Source: Streptomyces rimosus subsp. rimosus (GTDB lineage: Bacteria; Actinomycetota; Actinomycetes; Streptomycetales; Streptomycetaceae). Taken from it: 64,000 nt of DNA. The notes beneath the pieces are model-generated. The model saw only the letters and a program-made list of their open reading frames with translations. It searched no databases and was not told the origin of the DNA. Shown piece after piece: positions 1 to 8,242 of the stretch. Made by a program: the position numbers and the translations under genes. The DNA is taken from the NCBI RefSeq assembly GCF_000720725.1, contig NZ_JOCQ01000025.1, forward strand, positions 1 through 64,000, written 5' to 3'. Every line of letters starts with the position of its first letter. Positions within the stretch are counted from its first letter, which is position 1.

Positions 1-573
1 CGACGCGCCCCGGCTCCCACCCTCATCCCCACCCCCGCCACCGATCTCCTCGCCTCCCTCCGGCTCGTCGACGAGCGGATGTCGCTCTCCGAGCGCGATG
101 TGAGCCGGCTGGCCCCGGCGGTGGTGGCGTGGCTGGACCGTGGCGTACCGCCGGAGAGCGTCGTCCGTACGCTCACCTCGGAGCTGCCCCCCGGCGTCAT
201 CTACTCTCCGGCCGCCGTCGCGGAGTACCGGCTCACCGAGTGGCTGCCGCCGCCGCTTCCCGCCCGGCCCGTGGTGCCGGGCCTGTCCCCGCGGTCCGCC
301 GGGCCCGCTTCCGTCCGGGTGTGCTGCACAGGCTGCGAGCGCCCCTTCGTCAGCTCGGCGCCGTCCGAGGGCCCGGCCCCGTCGGCGACACGCTGCCGCG
401 CCTGCCGTACGCAGGAGCCGGCGGCCGACGAGGCGGAGTCACCGACGCCGCAACGTCCCGCCGCGCTCCGCAACGTCCAGGCGCCCTACCACCTCAGGAC
501 CGGAGCAGCCGCCTCTGGACGGTCTCAAGCGGCCCGTGCGCGAAGTACCGCAGCCATAGCCGGGCCCCGGTGA
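1..573 (+). CDS. putative helix-turn-helix/zinc-motif protein, 3' part only
   Basis: The reading frame is open from the first base, so the true start lies outside the window. The visible 190 residues begin with an Ala/Pro-rich linker. A helical segment follows (SERDVSRLAPAVVAWLDRG), of the type seen in streptomycete helix-turn-helix proteins that act on transcription or replication. Further on are two CxxC pairs (CTGCERPF and CRACR), which look like a small zinc site. The stop overlaps the end of the convergent DUF418 gene by about 80 bp. The last 60 residues are low-complexity and may be poorly conserved. The family assignment comes from general resemblance only. Confidence 0.6.
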   Translation, partial: RRAPAPTLIPTPATDLLASLRLVDERMSLSERDVSRLAPAVVAWLDRGVPPESVVRTLTSELPPGVIYSPAAVAEYRLTEWLPPPLPARPVVPGLSPRSAGPASVRVCCTGCERPFVSSAPSEGPAPSATRCRACRTQEPAADEAESPTPQRPAALRNVQAPYHLRTGAAASGRSQAARARSTAAIAGPR

Positions 574-1726
574 ACAGCACCACGCACACCACCACCCACA
601 GGCCCATCACCCACCACGGCCCGTGATCCGCCCAGCGCGCGGCCAGGCCGAGGCCGATGCCGTAACAGGCCAGCATGCACAGCACGTTCTGGAAGACGTA
701 GCAGGACAGCGCCGTACGGCCGATCGCGCTGAGCCCGGCGGTGAGCGGGCCGGGACGCCGCACGCGGTCGACGATCAGGCCGATGAGGCCCAGGTAGCCG
801 ATCGCGACGACCGGGGCCGCACCGTACCGGCCCAGCAGATAGAAGTCCGAACCAGCCGCTGCCGTCAGGGCGTTGAGCGGGAGGCCGATGCTCAGGCCCC
901 AGACGCACATCCGCCGCCGGATGCGCCGCCCGTTCGCGTCCGGGGCGAAGGCGCCCGCCCGGAACAGCCGTACACCGAGATGGAAGAGGAAGACCAGCAG
1001 GGCGAACGAGATGACGGGCTCGATGCGCAGGCCGATCGCGTTGTGCAGACGGAACGCGATCTGCTGCGGATAACTGCCCTCGGCGTACGTCGCGACGGCC
1101 TCGGCACTGGCCCCGCCACCACTACCGCTACCGCTGCCACCCTGGCCGCCGGTGCTGCCGAGCGCGGCAGCCGTCAGCAGTGCCAGCACCGCCACATGCA
1201 CACCGGCCGCCACCGCCATCAGCACCCGCTGCGTACGCGCCGTACGCGTCAACTGCCAGGCGACCAGGAGCGCGACGACCGCGTACCCCATCAGCACGTC
1301 CCACGCGAAGACGAGGACGAAGTGGACGGTGCCCTCGACGAAGAGGAACAGCGCCCGCCACTTGTAGCGGCCGGGCCATGTGCGGCCATGCTTGGCGGCG
1401 GACCGGAACTGGATGGCGAGGCCGACGCCGAACAGGATCGTCAGCATCGACAGGAACTTGCCGTCCGCGAGGAACCGGAAGGTGCCCTCCGCCATCCCCG
1501 GCCACGACGCGTCGAACGCCGACATGGCGGCGCCGCCCTTCAGGACGCCCACTTCCGCGCCGGGCGCCGCGAAGATCCAGACGTTGGTCATCAGCGTCCC
1601 GAGGATCGCGACCCCGCGCAGCACGTCCAGCAGGGCCAGCCGTCCCGCCCGGCCACCCCCGTCCCCCGTAGCCGCCCGCGTCGCCGCCGCCCCTGCGGCA
1701 ACTCCCGCCGTCGCCGTCTCCGTCAC
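494..1726 (-). CDS. DUF418 family membrane protein
   Basis: Polytopic membrane protein of about 410 residues. After an Ala/Gly-rich N-terminus it carries the family opening LALLDVLRGVAILGTLMTN, then about nine hydrophobic segments, and ends with the Trp-rich DUF418 region (WWVMGLWVVVCVV ... LWLRYFAHGPLE). Relatives such as YeiB are inner-membrane proteins of unknown transport or acyltransferase-like function. The GTG start is preceded by GGGAGG at about 6 nt. A Gly/Ser-rich insert (about residues 195-210) lies in an extracytoplasmic loop. It is monocistronic, and its 3' end overlaps the neighbour. Confidence 0.85.
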   Translation of the reverse strand: MTETATAGVAAGAAATRAATGDGGGRAGRLALLDVLRGVAILGTLMTNVWIFAAPGAEVGVLKGGAAMSAFDASWPGMAEGTFRFLADGKFLSMLTILFGVGLAIQFRSAAKHGRTWPGRYKWRALFLFVEGTVHFVLVFAWDVLMGYAVVALLVAWQLTRTARTQRVLMAVAAGVHVAVLALLTAAALGSTGGQGGSGSGSGGGASAEAVATYAEGSYPQQIAFRLHNAIGLRIEPVISFALLVFLFHLGVRLFRAGAFAPDANGRRIRRRMCVWGLSIGLPLNALTAAAGSDFYLLGRYGAAPVVAIGYLGLIGLIVDRVRRPGPLTAGLSAIGRTALSCYVFQNVLCMLACYGIGLGLAARWADHGPWWVMGLWVVVCVVLFTGARLWLRYFAHGPLETVQRRLLRS

Positions 1727-1846
1727 GCTGCCTCCCGCCGCTGGTCCCGGCTTTCACACCATCGTCACGGCGCGCAGCGGCCACTTCTTCGTCCGCTACG
1801 ACGAGAAAGGGCTGCCTCCGGCTACATCCTTCGATGCAACGGGGGT

Positions 1847-1910
1847 GGAGGCGGGGTGGAGACAGGGAGGAGGCGGGGTGGAGACAGGGGAGAAGCGGGG
1901 CGGAGACCCC
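1847..1910. repeat. three 22-bp tandem repeats in an intergenic region
   Basis: Between the DUF418 start and the end of the reductase gene, the unit GGAGGCGGGGTGGAGACAGG occurs at 1847 and again exactly 22 bp later at 1869. A degenerate third unit (AGAAGCGGGGCGGAGAC) starts at 1891. The strand is strongly purine-biased. No gene is seen in 1727-1946. Confidence 0.75.
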
Positions 1911-1946
1911 GTCATGCGATGCGGCCGGACCGGGACGGAGACCTCG

Positions 1947-3278
1947 TCACGCCTTCGGCGCCACCTTGCTCAGTCCGTTGATGATGCGGTCCATCGCGTC
2001 GCCGCCCGTGGGGTCGGTGAGGTTGGCGAGCATCTTGAGGGTGAAGCGCATCAGCAGGGGGTGGGTCAGGCCGCGCTGGGTGGCGATCTTCATGACCTTG
2101 GGGTTGCCGATGAGCTTCACGAAGGCGCGGCCGAGGGAGTAGTAGCCGCCGTAGGTGTCCTTGAGGATCTTCGGGTAGCGCTGGAGGGCCAGCTCGCGCT
2201 GCGCGTACGTGGCGCGGGCGTGCGCCTGGACGATGACCTCGGCGGCGATCGCGCCGGACTCCATGGCGTACGCGATGCCCTCGCCGTTGAACGGGTTGAC
2301 CAGGCCGCCCGCGTCACCGACGAGCAGCAGGCCCTTGGTGTAGTGCGGCTGGCGGTTGAAGGCCATGGGGAGGGCGGCGCCGCGGATCGGGCCGGTCATG
2401 TTCTCCGGGGTGTAGCCCCAGTCGGCGGGCATGGACGCGCACCACGCCTTGAGGATCTCGCGCCAGTCCAGCTCCTTGAAGGAGGAGGACGTGTTCAGGA
2501 CGCCGAGGCCGACGTTGCTCGTACCGTCGCCCATGCCGAAGATCCAGCCGTAGCCGGGCAGCAGCCGGTCCTGCGCGCCGCGGCGGTCCCACAGCTCCAG
2601 CCAGGATTCGAGGTAGTCGTCGTCGTGCCGGGGCGAGGTGAAGTACGTACGGACCGCGACGCCCATCGGACGGTCCTCGCGGCGGTGCAGGCCCATCGCC
2701 AGCGAGAGGCGGGTGGAGTTGCCGTCCGCCGCGACCACGAGCGGGGCGTGGAAGGTGACCGGCGTCTTCTCCTCGCCCAGCTTCGCCTGGACGCCCTCGA
2801 TGCGGCCGGTCAGGTCGTTGATGACCGGCGCGCCCACGTTGCAGCGCTCGTACAGGCGCGCGCCGGCCTTCTGCGCCTGGCGCGCGAGCTGCTCGTCGAA
2901 GTCGTCGCGCTTGCGGACCAGCCCGTAGTCCGGGTACGAGGCCAGGTCCGGCCAGTCGAGCTGGAGGCGGTTGCCGCCGCCGATGATGCGCAGGCCCTTG
3001 TTGCGCAGCCAGCCCGCCTCCTCGGAGATGTCGATCCCCATGGAGATCAGCTGCTTGGTGGCGCGGGGGGTGAGGCCGTCGCCGCAGACCTTCTCGCGCG
3101 GGAAGGCGGTCTTCTCCAGGAGGAGGACGTCCAGGCCGGACTTGGCGAGGTGGTACGCGGTCGCCGAGCCGGCCGGACCGGCCCCGACGACGATGACATC
3201 CGCGCGGTGCTCGGAGCGGGGGGTGGTCACGGAGGCGCTCACGGACTCGCTCACGGACTCAGTCGCGGATTCGGTCAC
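1947..3278 (-). CDS. geranylgeranyl reductase family FAD oxidoreductase
   Basis: Flavoprotein of 443 residues with the Rossmann FAD motif VGAGPAG near residues 31-37 and the second FAD segment LLVGDAGGLVNPFNGEGI. It is full length for the geranylgeranyl reductase (digeranylgeranylglycerophospholipid reductase/MenJ) family, which saturates isoprenoid double bonds. Position next to menG and near mqnC suggests it reduces the menaquinone side chain, as MenJ does in mycobacteria; that is inference. The start is a GTG with GGGAG 8 nt upstream. The N-terminus is a Ser/Glu/Val repeat (TESATESVSESVSASV) encoded by a 12-nt repeat and probably disordered. Confidence 0.9.
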   Translation of the reverse strand: MTESATESVSESVSASVTTPRSEHRADVIVVGAGPAGSATAYHLAKSGLDVLLLEKTAFPREKVCGDGLTPRATKQLISMGIDISEEAGWLRNKGLRIIGGGNRLQLDWPDLASYPDYGLVRKRDDFDEQLARQAQKAGARLYERCNVGAPVINDLTGRIEGVQAKLGEEKTPVTFHAPLVVAADGNSTRLSLAMGLHRREDRPMGVAVRTYFTSPRHDDDYLESWLELWDRRGAQDRLLPGYGWIFGMGDGTSNVGLGVLNTSSSFKELDWREILKAWCASMPADWGYTPENMTGPIRGAALPMAFNRQPHYTKGLLLVGDAGGLVNPFNGEGIAYAMESGAIAAEVIVQAHARATYAQRELALQRYPKILKDTYGGYYSLGRAFVKLIGNPKVMKIATQRGLTHPLLMRFTLKMLANLTDPTGGDAMDRIINGLSKVAPKA

Positions 3279-3379
3279 GGCGGGATCTCCCGGAAGTCGA
3301 TATCTGGGTGCCGACCGGCACTGGGCCCCGTCAGTCTATGGGGGCACCGGTGATCGAGATCTGAAGGGTTGGTCGGTCC

Positions 3380-3931
3380 ATGCAGGAGCCACAGGAACAG
3401 CCGATTCCGGCACCGCTACCGCCGTCCGCGGCGGGCTTCACCCTCCGGGTGCCGTCCGAGGAGGACGCGCTGCACTGGCACCGGGTGTTCGCGCACCCGG
3501 ACGTGATGGAGTTCCACGGCGGCGCCCCCGACGAACTGTCCGTCTACCAGGAACTGACCGCACGGCAGCGGCGGCACCACGCGGAACACGGGTTCTGCAT
3601 GTACTCGATGGTCGGTACGGAGGGGGCGGGCGCGGGCGCCGTCCTCGGCTTCACCGGCGCGCAGCCGTGGCCGCGCGACTGGGGCCCGGTGGGCGAGATC
3701 GAGATCGGCTGGCGGCTGGGCCGGGCGTACTGGGGCAAGGGGTACGCGACGCAGGCGGCCCGGGCCGCGCTGGAGGCGGTACGGGCCGCGGGCGTACGGA
3801 GCGTGGTGGCCATGGTCGCGGCCGGGAACGAACGGTCCATCGCCGTGACGCGCCGGCTCGGCATGCGGCACGCGGAGACGTTCCGGACGCCGTCCGGGCA
3901 GGAAGGTTTCTGCTTCCGGCTGGAGCTGTGA
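3380..3931 (+). CDS. GNAT family N-acetyltransferase
   Basis: A 183-residue protein of the RimJ/RimL-like GNAT type. It opens with FTLRVPSEEDALHWHRVFAHPDVM. The acetyl-CoA loop is seen as GRAYWGKGYATQAARAALEA (about residues 112-131), followed by VAAGNERSIAVTRRLGM, the usual motif B region. Substrate unknown. It is divergent from the reductase gene, with about 100 bp between them, and convergent with menG. The short gap to menG has GC-rich repeats of GGCGCCGTACGGGTGC and no other gene. Confidence 0.88.
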   Translation: MQEPQEQPIPAPLPPSAAGFTLRVPSEEDALHWHRVFAHPDVMEFHGGAPDELSVYQELTARQRRHHAEHGFCMYSMVGTEGAGAGAVLGFTGAQPWPRDWGPVGEIEIGWRLGRAYWGKGYATQAARAALEAVRAAGVRSVVAMVAAGNERSIAVTRRLGMRHAETFRTPSGQEGFCFRLEL

Positions 3932-4056
3932 GGGCGGACGCCGCCATGAGGCGCGGCGCCGTACGGGGGTAGCGCCGTACGGGTGCGGGGACGGCGCCGT
4001 ACGGGTGCAGGTGCGGCGCCGCGCGGGTGCGGGGGCCGGTCGCGGCCCCCGGTCCG

Positions 4057-4755
4057 TCACACCTCCGGCTTCGTCCCCCGGTGCATCGCCACCACACCGC
4101 CGGTCAGGTTGCGCCAGGCCACCTTCGACCAGCCCACCTGCTGGAGGCGCGCGGCCAGTGCGGGCTGGTTGGGCCAGGAGCGGATGGACTCGGCGAGATA
4201 CACGTACGCGTCCGGATTGCTGCTCACCGCACGCGCCACCGGCGGCAGCGCCCGCATCAGGTACTCCGTGTAGACCGTACGGAACGGCTCCCACGTCGGC
4301 TCGCTGAACTCGCAGATGACGACCCGGCCGCCGGGCTTGGTGACCCGGTACAGCTCGGCCAGCGCGGCGTCCGTGTCCTGCACGTTGCGCAGCCCGAAGG
4401 AGATCGTGACGGCGTCGAACACGCCGTCCGCGAAGGGCAGTCGCATGCCGTCACCGGCCACGAACGGCATCCACGGGTGGCGCTTCTTGCCCTCGCGCAG
4501 CATGCCGACGGAGAAGTCGCAGGGGACGACGTACGCGCCGGCGCGCGTGAAGGGCAGCGAGGAGGTGCCCGTACCGGCGGCGAGATCGAGCACACGCTCG
4601 GCGGGCCGCGCCGCCACCGCCCGGTCCACCTCCTTGCGCCACAGCCGCGTCTGCCCGAGGGACAGCACATCGTTGGTCAGGTCGTAGCGCGCCGCCACGT
4701 CGTCGAACATCGCGGCGACATCCTGCGGCTGCTTGTCCAGAGAGGCTCGGGTCAC
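4057..4755 (-). CDS. menG: demethylmenaquinone methyltransferase
   Basis: SAM-dependent methyltransferase of 232 residues, usual length for MenG/UbiE. It shows the SAM motif VLDLAAGTGTSSLPF, the following DFSVGML and VTISFGLRNVQD segments, and the family signature VTKPGGRVVICEFSEPTW. It methylates demethylmenaquinone to menaquinone in the last step of the pathway, consistent with mqnC, mqnA, mqnE, mqnP and mqnL in the same window. GTG start (MTRASLDKQ). It lies alone on the minus strand between an acetyltransferase and the Uma2 pair. Confidence 0.95.
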   Translation of the reverse strand: MTRASLDKQPQDVAAMFDDVAARYDLTNDVLSLGQTRLWRKEVDRAVAARPAERVLDLAAGTGTSSLPFTRAGAYVVPCDFSVGMLREGKKRHPWMPFVAGDGMRLPFADGVFDAVTISFGLRNVQDTDAALAELYRVTKPGGRVVICEFSEPTWEPFRTVYTEYLMRALPPVARAVSSNPDAYVYLAESIRSWPNQPALAARLQQVGWSKVAWRNLTGGVVAMHRGTKPEV

Positions 4756-4814
4756 CCGCCCATTGTCCCCTACGGCTCCGGAAGGCTTTGGACGGGGACG
4801 GCCCGATGCCCCCC

Positions 4815-4967
4815 TCAGAACATCCGGGCGGTCCAGCGGTGCTGCATCAGCTGCAAAGCATCGTGAGCGGCCGAATCGGCCGTCCCCGCGAACAAGATCC
4901 TGCCGGGCGGGGGCGGGGATTCCGGTTGCGTTGACGGGGCCCTGACGCGGTACGGGGCGGCTTTCAC
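4815..4967 (-). CDS. possible small ORF, 50 aa
   Basis: A GTG-started ORF in the 230-bp gap between the first Uma2 gene and menG. The product begins VKAAPYRVRAPSTQ and ends MQHRWTARMF. The upstream AAGAG is a weak ribosome site. The Pro-rich first half has no recognisable motif, and I know no family for it. It may be a chance frame in GC-rich DNA. Confidence 0.25.
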   Translation of the reverse strand: MKAAPYRVRAPSTQPESPPPPGRILFAGTADSAAHDALQLMQHRWTARMF

Positions 4968-4986
4968 GAGCTCTTGACGGCTGTCC

Positions 4987-5544
4987 TCACAGCTCCAGCA
5001 GACTGGTGAGGTCGATGGCGATGGGGAAGGGGCGGTCGGCCGCCGCCTCGTACGTCCCCGCTCTCCCGTCGAGCCGGAATTCACGCAGTACGGGGATGCC
5101 GTCCGCCCCGCGCTCCACGCGCCAGTGGAACGGAACCCCCGCTTCGGAGAAGAGCCCCGGCCTGCGGTACCGGTCCTCGCTCAGCGAGAGGGGCGACACC
5201 ACCTCCACCACGAGTTCCGCCCGCGCGACCGGAAGGTAGGCATCGGTCAGGACGGACAAGCCGCTCGTGTCGAACACGGCGATGTCCGGACGGATGAAGG
5301 TACGCGTGCCGAGGATGAGAGTGGGCTGCGTCAGCGCAACACGCGGAGCGTGCAGCGCGCGGGTGAAGCAGCATCGGAGGTTGTCCCGCACGCAGTCGTG
5401 CCACAGGTCTTCGCAACCCCGGGGAGAGATCACTCCGTCCACGAGTTCCCAGTCGAACGGCAGGTCCAGTTCCTTGACCTGCTCGTACGTCCAGCCGTCG
5501 GTATGACAGTGGTGCCAGTTCGCCGCAGTGGCCCGCTCGGTCAC
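4987..5544 (-). CDS. Uma2 family (PD-(D/E)XK-like) protein, copy 2
   Basis: 185-residue Uma2/DUF820 protein. Family landmarks are WTYEQVKELDLPFDWELVDG, RPDIAVFD and AELVVEVVSPLSL; the last two hold the Asp and the Glu of the PD-(D/E)XK-like core. These proteins are predicted nucleases, multiplied in actinobacteria and cyanobacteria, with no settled role. I chose the GTG at 5544 because the longer frame to 5733 runs through the end of the upstream paralogue. The GTG sits 4 bp after that gene's stop, so the two are probably translationally coupled. Confidence 0.85.
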   Translation of the reverse strand: MTERATAANWHHCHTDGWTYEQVKELDLPFDWELVDGVISPRGCEDLWHDCVRDNLRCCFTRALHAPRVALTQPTLILGTRTFIRPDIAVFDTSGLSVLTDAYLPVARAELVVEVVSPLSLSEDRYRRPGLFSEAGVPFHWRVERGADGIPVLREFRLDGRAGTYEAAADRPFPIAIDLTSLLEL

Positions 5545-5548
5545 GTTC

Positions 5549-6154
5549 TCAGCGGCGGATGAGGCCCGCCAGGTCGATGCTGTTGGGGAAGGGATGCCCG
5601 GTCTCCAGCTTCTCGCGATGTACGGGGTGCTCCGGAGCCGGGATGTAGACGCCCATTTCCCTGTGCAGCCAGAACTCGTGCACCACGGGCACCTTGTCCT
5701 CGCCCTGCTCGACCCGCCAGAAGTAGGGCACACCCGCCGCCGCGAACAGCGCCGGCTTGCGGACGCGGTCGTCCTGTTGCGACCCGGCCGACACCACTTC
5801 GACCACGAGCACGACCCATTGGACGGGCACGGAGTCCAGCTCCCAGAGGTCCTGTCCGCGGGCGTCGAAGACGATCAGGTCGGGCTTGGGGGTGTTGCGC
5901 TCATTGACTCGAACGCTTTGTTCGGCCATGACTTCGAAGGGTGCGCACCGGGCATCCTCCAGAGACCGCCAGAGCAGGTCCCGTACTCGGTTGTGCCAAG
6001 GTACGGTCTGCCCTCGAGCCACGATCACTCCGTCCACGAGTTCCCAGTCGAAGGGAAGATCCAAATCATCGACCTGCTCGTGCGTCCAGCCGTCGGCAGG
6101 GGGGAACATCCAGGTCTCCGGAGTCGCCTTCTCCAGCCGCCGGTCAGTGCTCAT
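5549..6154 (-). CDS. Uma2 family (PD-(D/E)XK-like) protein, copy 1
   Basis: 201-residue Uma2/DUF820 protein, upstream paralogue of the gene at 4987. It shares WTHEQVDDLDLPFDWELVDGV, KPDLIVFDARG and VLVVEVVSAGS. The ATG at 6154 is preceded by GGGAG at 6 nt and is preferred to the longer frame starting at 6223. The pair forms a two-gene operon that looks like a tandem duplication. Nuclease activity is a family prediction. Confidence 0.85.
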   Translation of the reverse strand: MSTDRRLEKATPETWMFPPADGWTHEQVDDLDLPFDWELVDGVIVARGQTVPWHNRVRDLLWRSLEDARCAPFEVMAEQSVRVNERNTPKPDLIVFDARGQDLWELDSVPVQWVVLVVEVVSAGSQQDDRVRKPALFAAAGVPYFWRVEQGEDKVPVVHEFWLHREMGVYIPAPEHPVHREKLETGHPFPNSIDLAGLIRR

Positions 6155-6266
6155 CACTGCTCCCATGGACGCGAGTGTGGACGCGAGTGCGGTTCGCGGT
6201 CCTGAATACGACCGTACCGTCACACCAAGTGATGGACGGGCTTCTCGTCGTTGACGGTAGGGGCGG

Positions 6267-6812
6267 TCAGCGTCCTCGGTACACCAGTCGGCCGCCCAGG
6301 ACCGTCACCACACACCGGCCGTCCTCCGTGAAGACGGCGAAGTCGGCGTGGGCGCCCGGGGCCAGGGCCTGCGGGCCGGGGCGGTCGCGCAGGCCCGAGC
6401 GGGTGACGGCGGTGCGGACGGCGGGGTGGGTGAACGGGCCGGAGATCGATGTTGTGCCGGTGGCGAGCAGACGCTGCACGCCCCGGCGGGCGCTGGCGCC
6501 CCAGCGGGTTTCGGTCATGCCGAGGGCGGTGAGCGCGTCGCCGGTGAGGGGGGCGGTGCCCAGCTCGCCGGCCTCGCGCGGGTCCGGGTGGTAGGCGGTT
6601 TCGAGCAGCGCCGCGCCGTCGGGTTCATGGCGCCCTGGCGTCAGGACGCCGTTCCAGTCGCGCACCCGGGCGCGGTCGCCGTACCGCTCGTACAGCTCCT
6701 CGTACGGGCCGACGGCCTCGATGCGGTCGCCGGAGACGACGACCGCGTGCCCGGGGTCCGCGGCACCGTCAGGGGCGCGGCGGACACCGCGCACGCGGTG
6801 GATCGTCAGCAC
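6267..6812 (-). CDS. imidazolonepropionase-like composite-domain protein
   Basis: 181-residue protein that starts VLTIHRVRGVRRAPDGA, runs into VVSGDRIEAVGPYEELYERYGD, and ends PGAHADFAVFTEDGRCVVTVLGGRLVYRG. These are the two halves of the beta-sandwich (composite) domain of imidazolonepropionase/amidohydrolase-type enzymes. The metal-binding HxH of the barrel is absent and the length is about half that of a full enzyme. The GTG start is 8 bp after the mqnC stop, so the two are co-translated. The coupling hints at a role with futalosine intermediates, but none is shown. Confidence 0.75.
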   Translation of the reverse strand: MLTIHRVRGVRRAPDGAADPGHAVVVSGDRIEAVGPYEELYERYGDRARVRDWNGVLTPGRHEPDGAALLETAYHPDPREAGELGTAPLTGDALTALGMTETRWGASARRGVQRLLATGTTSISGPFTHPAVRTAVTRSGLRDRPGPQALAPGAHADFAVFTEDGRCVVTVLGGRLVYRGR

Positions 6813-6820
6813 GGGAGGGA

Positions 6821-8020
6821 TCAGTTCGCGTCGACGAGCTTCAGCTCGGGGTGGGCCGTGCCGCCCTCGATGGCCGTCGAGGAGATGTGCGAGGCCACAC
6901 GCTCGTCGACCGGGTCGTTGGCCGGGTCGTCGTGCACGACCAGGTGCTCGTACGTGGTCGCGCGCTGCGCCGGTACGCGGCCCGCCTTGCGGATCAGGTC
7001 GATGATCTCCTGGCGGTTGGAGCGGTGCTTGGCGCCGGCCGAGGAGACCACGTTCTCCTCCAGCATGATCGAGCCGAGGTCGTCCGCGCCGTAGTGCAGC
7101 GACAGCTGGCCGACCTCCTTGCCGGTGGTCAGCCAGGAGCCCTGGATGTGGGCGACGTTGTCGAGGAAGATCCGGGCGATCGCGATCATCCGCAGGTACT
7201 CGAAGAGCGTCGCCTGGGTGCGGCCCTTGAGGTGGTTGTTCTCGGGCTGGTAGGTGTACGGGATGAAGGCGCGGAAGCCGCCCGTACGGTCCTGCACGTC
7301 GCGGATCATGCGCAGGTGCTCGATGCGCTCGGCGTTGGTCTCGCCCGTACCCATGAGCATCGTGGAGGTCGACTCGACGCCCAGCTTGTGCGCCGTCTCC
7401 ATGATCTCCAGCCAGCGCTCGCCGGACTCCTTCAGCGGGGCGATGGCCTTGCGCGGGCGCTCCGGCAGCAGCTCGGCGCCGGCGCCCGCGAAGGAGTCCA
7501 GGCCCGCGGCGTGGATACGGCGGATGGCGTCCTCGACGGTGGTCTTGGAGATGCGGGCCATGTGCTCGACCTCGGAGGCGCCGAGGGAGTGGATGACCAG
7601 CTGCGGGAACGCCTTCTTGATCGCGGAGAAGTGCTCTTCGTAGTACTCGACGCCGTAGTCCGGGTGGTGGCCGCCCTGGAACATGATCTGGGTGCCGCCC
7701 AGCTCGACGGTCTCCGCGCAGCGGCGCAGGATGTCGTCGAGGTCGCGGGTCCAGCCCTTGGCGGTGTCCTTGGGCGCGGCGTAGAACGCGCAGAACTTGC
7801 AGGCCGTCACGCACACGTTGGTGTAGTTGATGTTGCGCTCGATGATGTACGTCGCGATGTGCTCCGTACCCGCGTAACGGCGGCGGCGCACGGCGTCGGC
7901 GGCGGCGCCCAGCGCGTGCAGCGGCGCGGAGCGGTACAGGTCGAGCGCCTCCTCGGGCGTGATCCGCCCGCCCTCCGCGGCACGGTCGAGTACGGACTGA
8001 AGGTCGGCGTTCTCGGTCAC
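6821..8020 (-). CDS. mqnC: cyclic dehypoxanthinyl futalosine synthase MqnC
   Basis: Radical SAM enzyme of 399 residues in the futalosine menaquinone pathway. It closes dehypoxanthine futalosine to its cyclic form. The 4Fe-4S triad CVTACKFC is at residues 70-77, preceded by YIIERNINYTNV and followed by the family segments TQIMFQGGHHPDYG and FIPYTYQPENNHL. The GTG start at 8020 has AAGGGA upstream at about 7 nt. Its first four bases overlap the in-frame end of a possible read-through extension of the upstream kinase gene. The downstream partner is the imidazolonepropionase-like gene. Confidence 0.97.
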   Translation of the reverse strand: MTENADLQSVLDRAAEGGRITPEEALDLYRSAPLHALGAAADAVRRRRYAGTEHIATYIIERNINYTNVCVTACKFCAFYAAPKDTAKGWTRDLDDILRRCAETVELGGTQIMFQGGHHPDYGVEYYEEHFSAIKKAFPQLVIHSLGASEVEHMARISKTTVEDAIRRIHAAGLDSFAGAGAELLPERPRKAIAPLKESGERWLEIMETAHKLGVESTSTMLMGTGETNAERIEHLRMIRDVQDRTGGFRAFIPYTYQPENNHLKGRTQATLFEYLRMIAIARIFLDNVAHIQGSWLTTGKEVGQLSLHYGADDLGSIMLEENVVSSAGAKHRSNRQEIIDLIRKAGRVPAQRATTYEHLVVHDDPANDPVDERVASHISSTAIEGGTAHPELKLVDAN

Positions 8021-8110
8021 CGGGCGTCCCTTCGGAGGCGGGCATAACGACCGAACCAGCGTACGCCAGCGGTCCGACACCCCGGGCGGCGGGCGGCGGA
8101 GGCGGGACAG

Positions 8111-8242
8111 CCGCCCGCCTTCCTCAAGGACGGACCGGGTCGGCCGCCCGTCTTGCTCACCGACGGGCCGGGTCAGCCGCCCGCCTTCTTCAGGGACGCG
8201 CGGGGGCGGCCGCCCGCCTCGTCGTCGGAGGCGAAGGCGAGC
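8111..8242. repeat. 33-bp tandem repeat spanning the 3' end of the kinase gene
   Basis: Four copies of a 33-bp unit beginning CCGCCCGCCT or a one-base variant start at 8111, 8144, 8177 and 8210, exactly in register. In the kinase frame each unit encodes 11 residues of the type GGRPxxSLKKA. The kinase stop at 8173-8175 falls inside one unit, where the next unit downstream has CGA (Arg). Two units lie inside the coding region and two beyond the stop. Confidence 0.85.

Noticed and set aside
623..1981. Long plus-strand frame opposite the DUF418 gene
   Set aside because: Arg/Ala/Pro-rich shadow of the minus-strand gene with no ribosome site or motif.
1380..3353. 657-codon plus-strand frame opposite the reductase gene
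   Set aside because: Antisense of a clear FAD enzyme; composition typical of GC-rich shadow frames.
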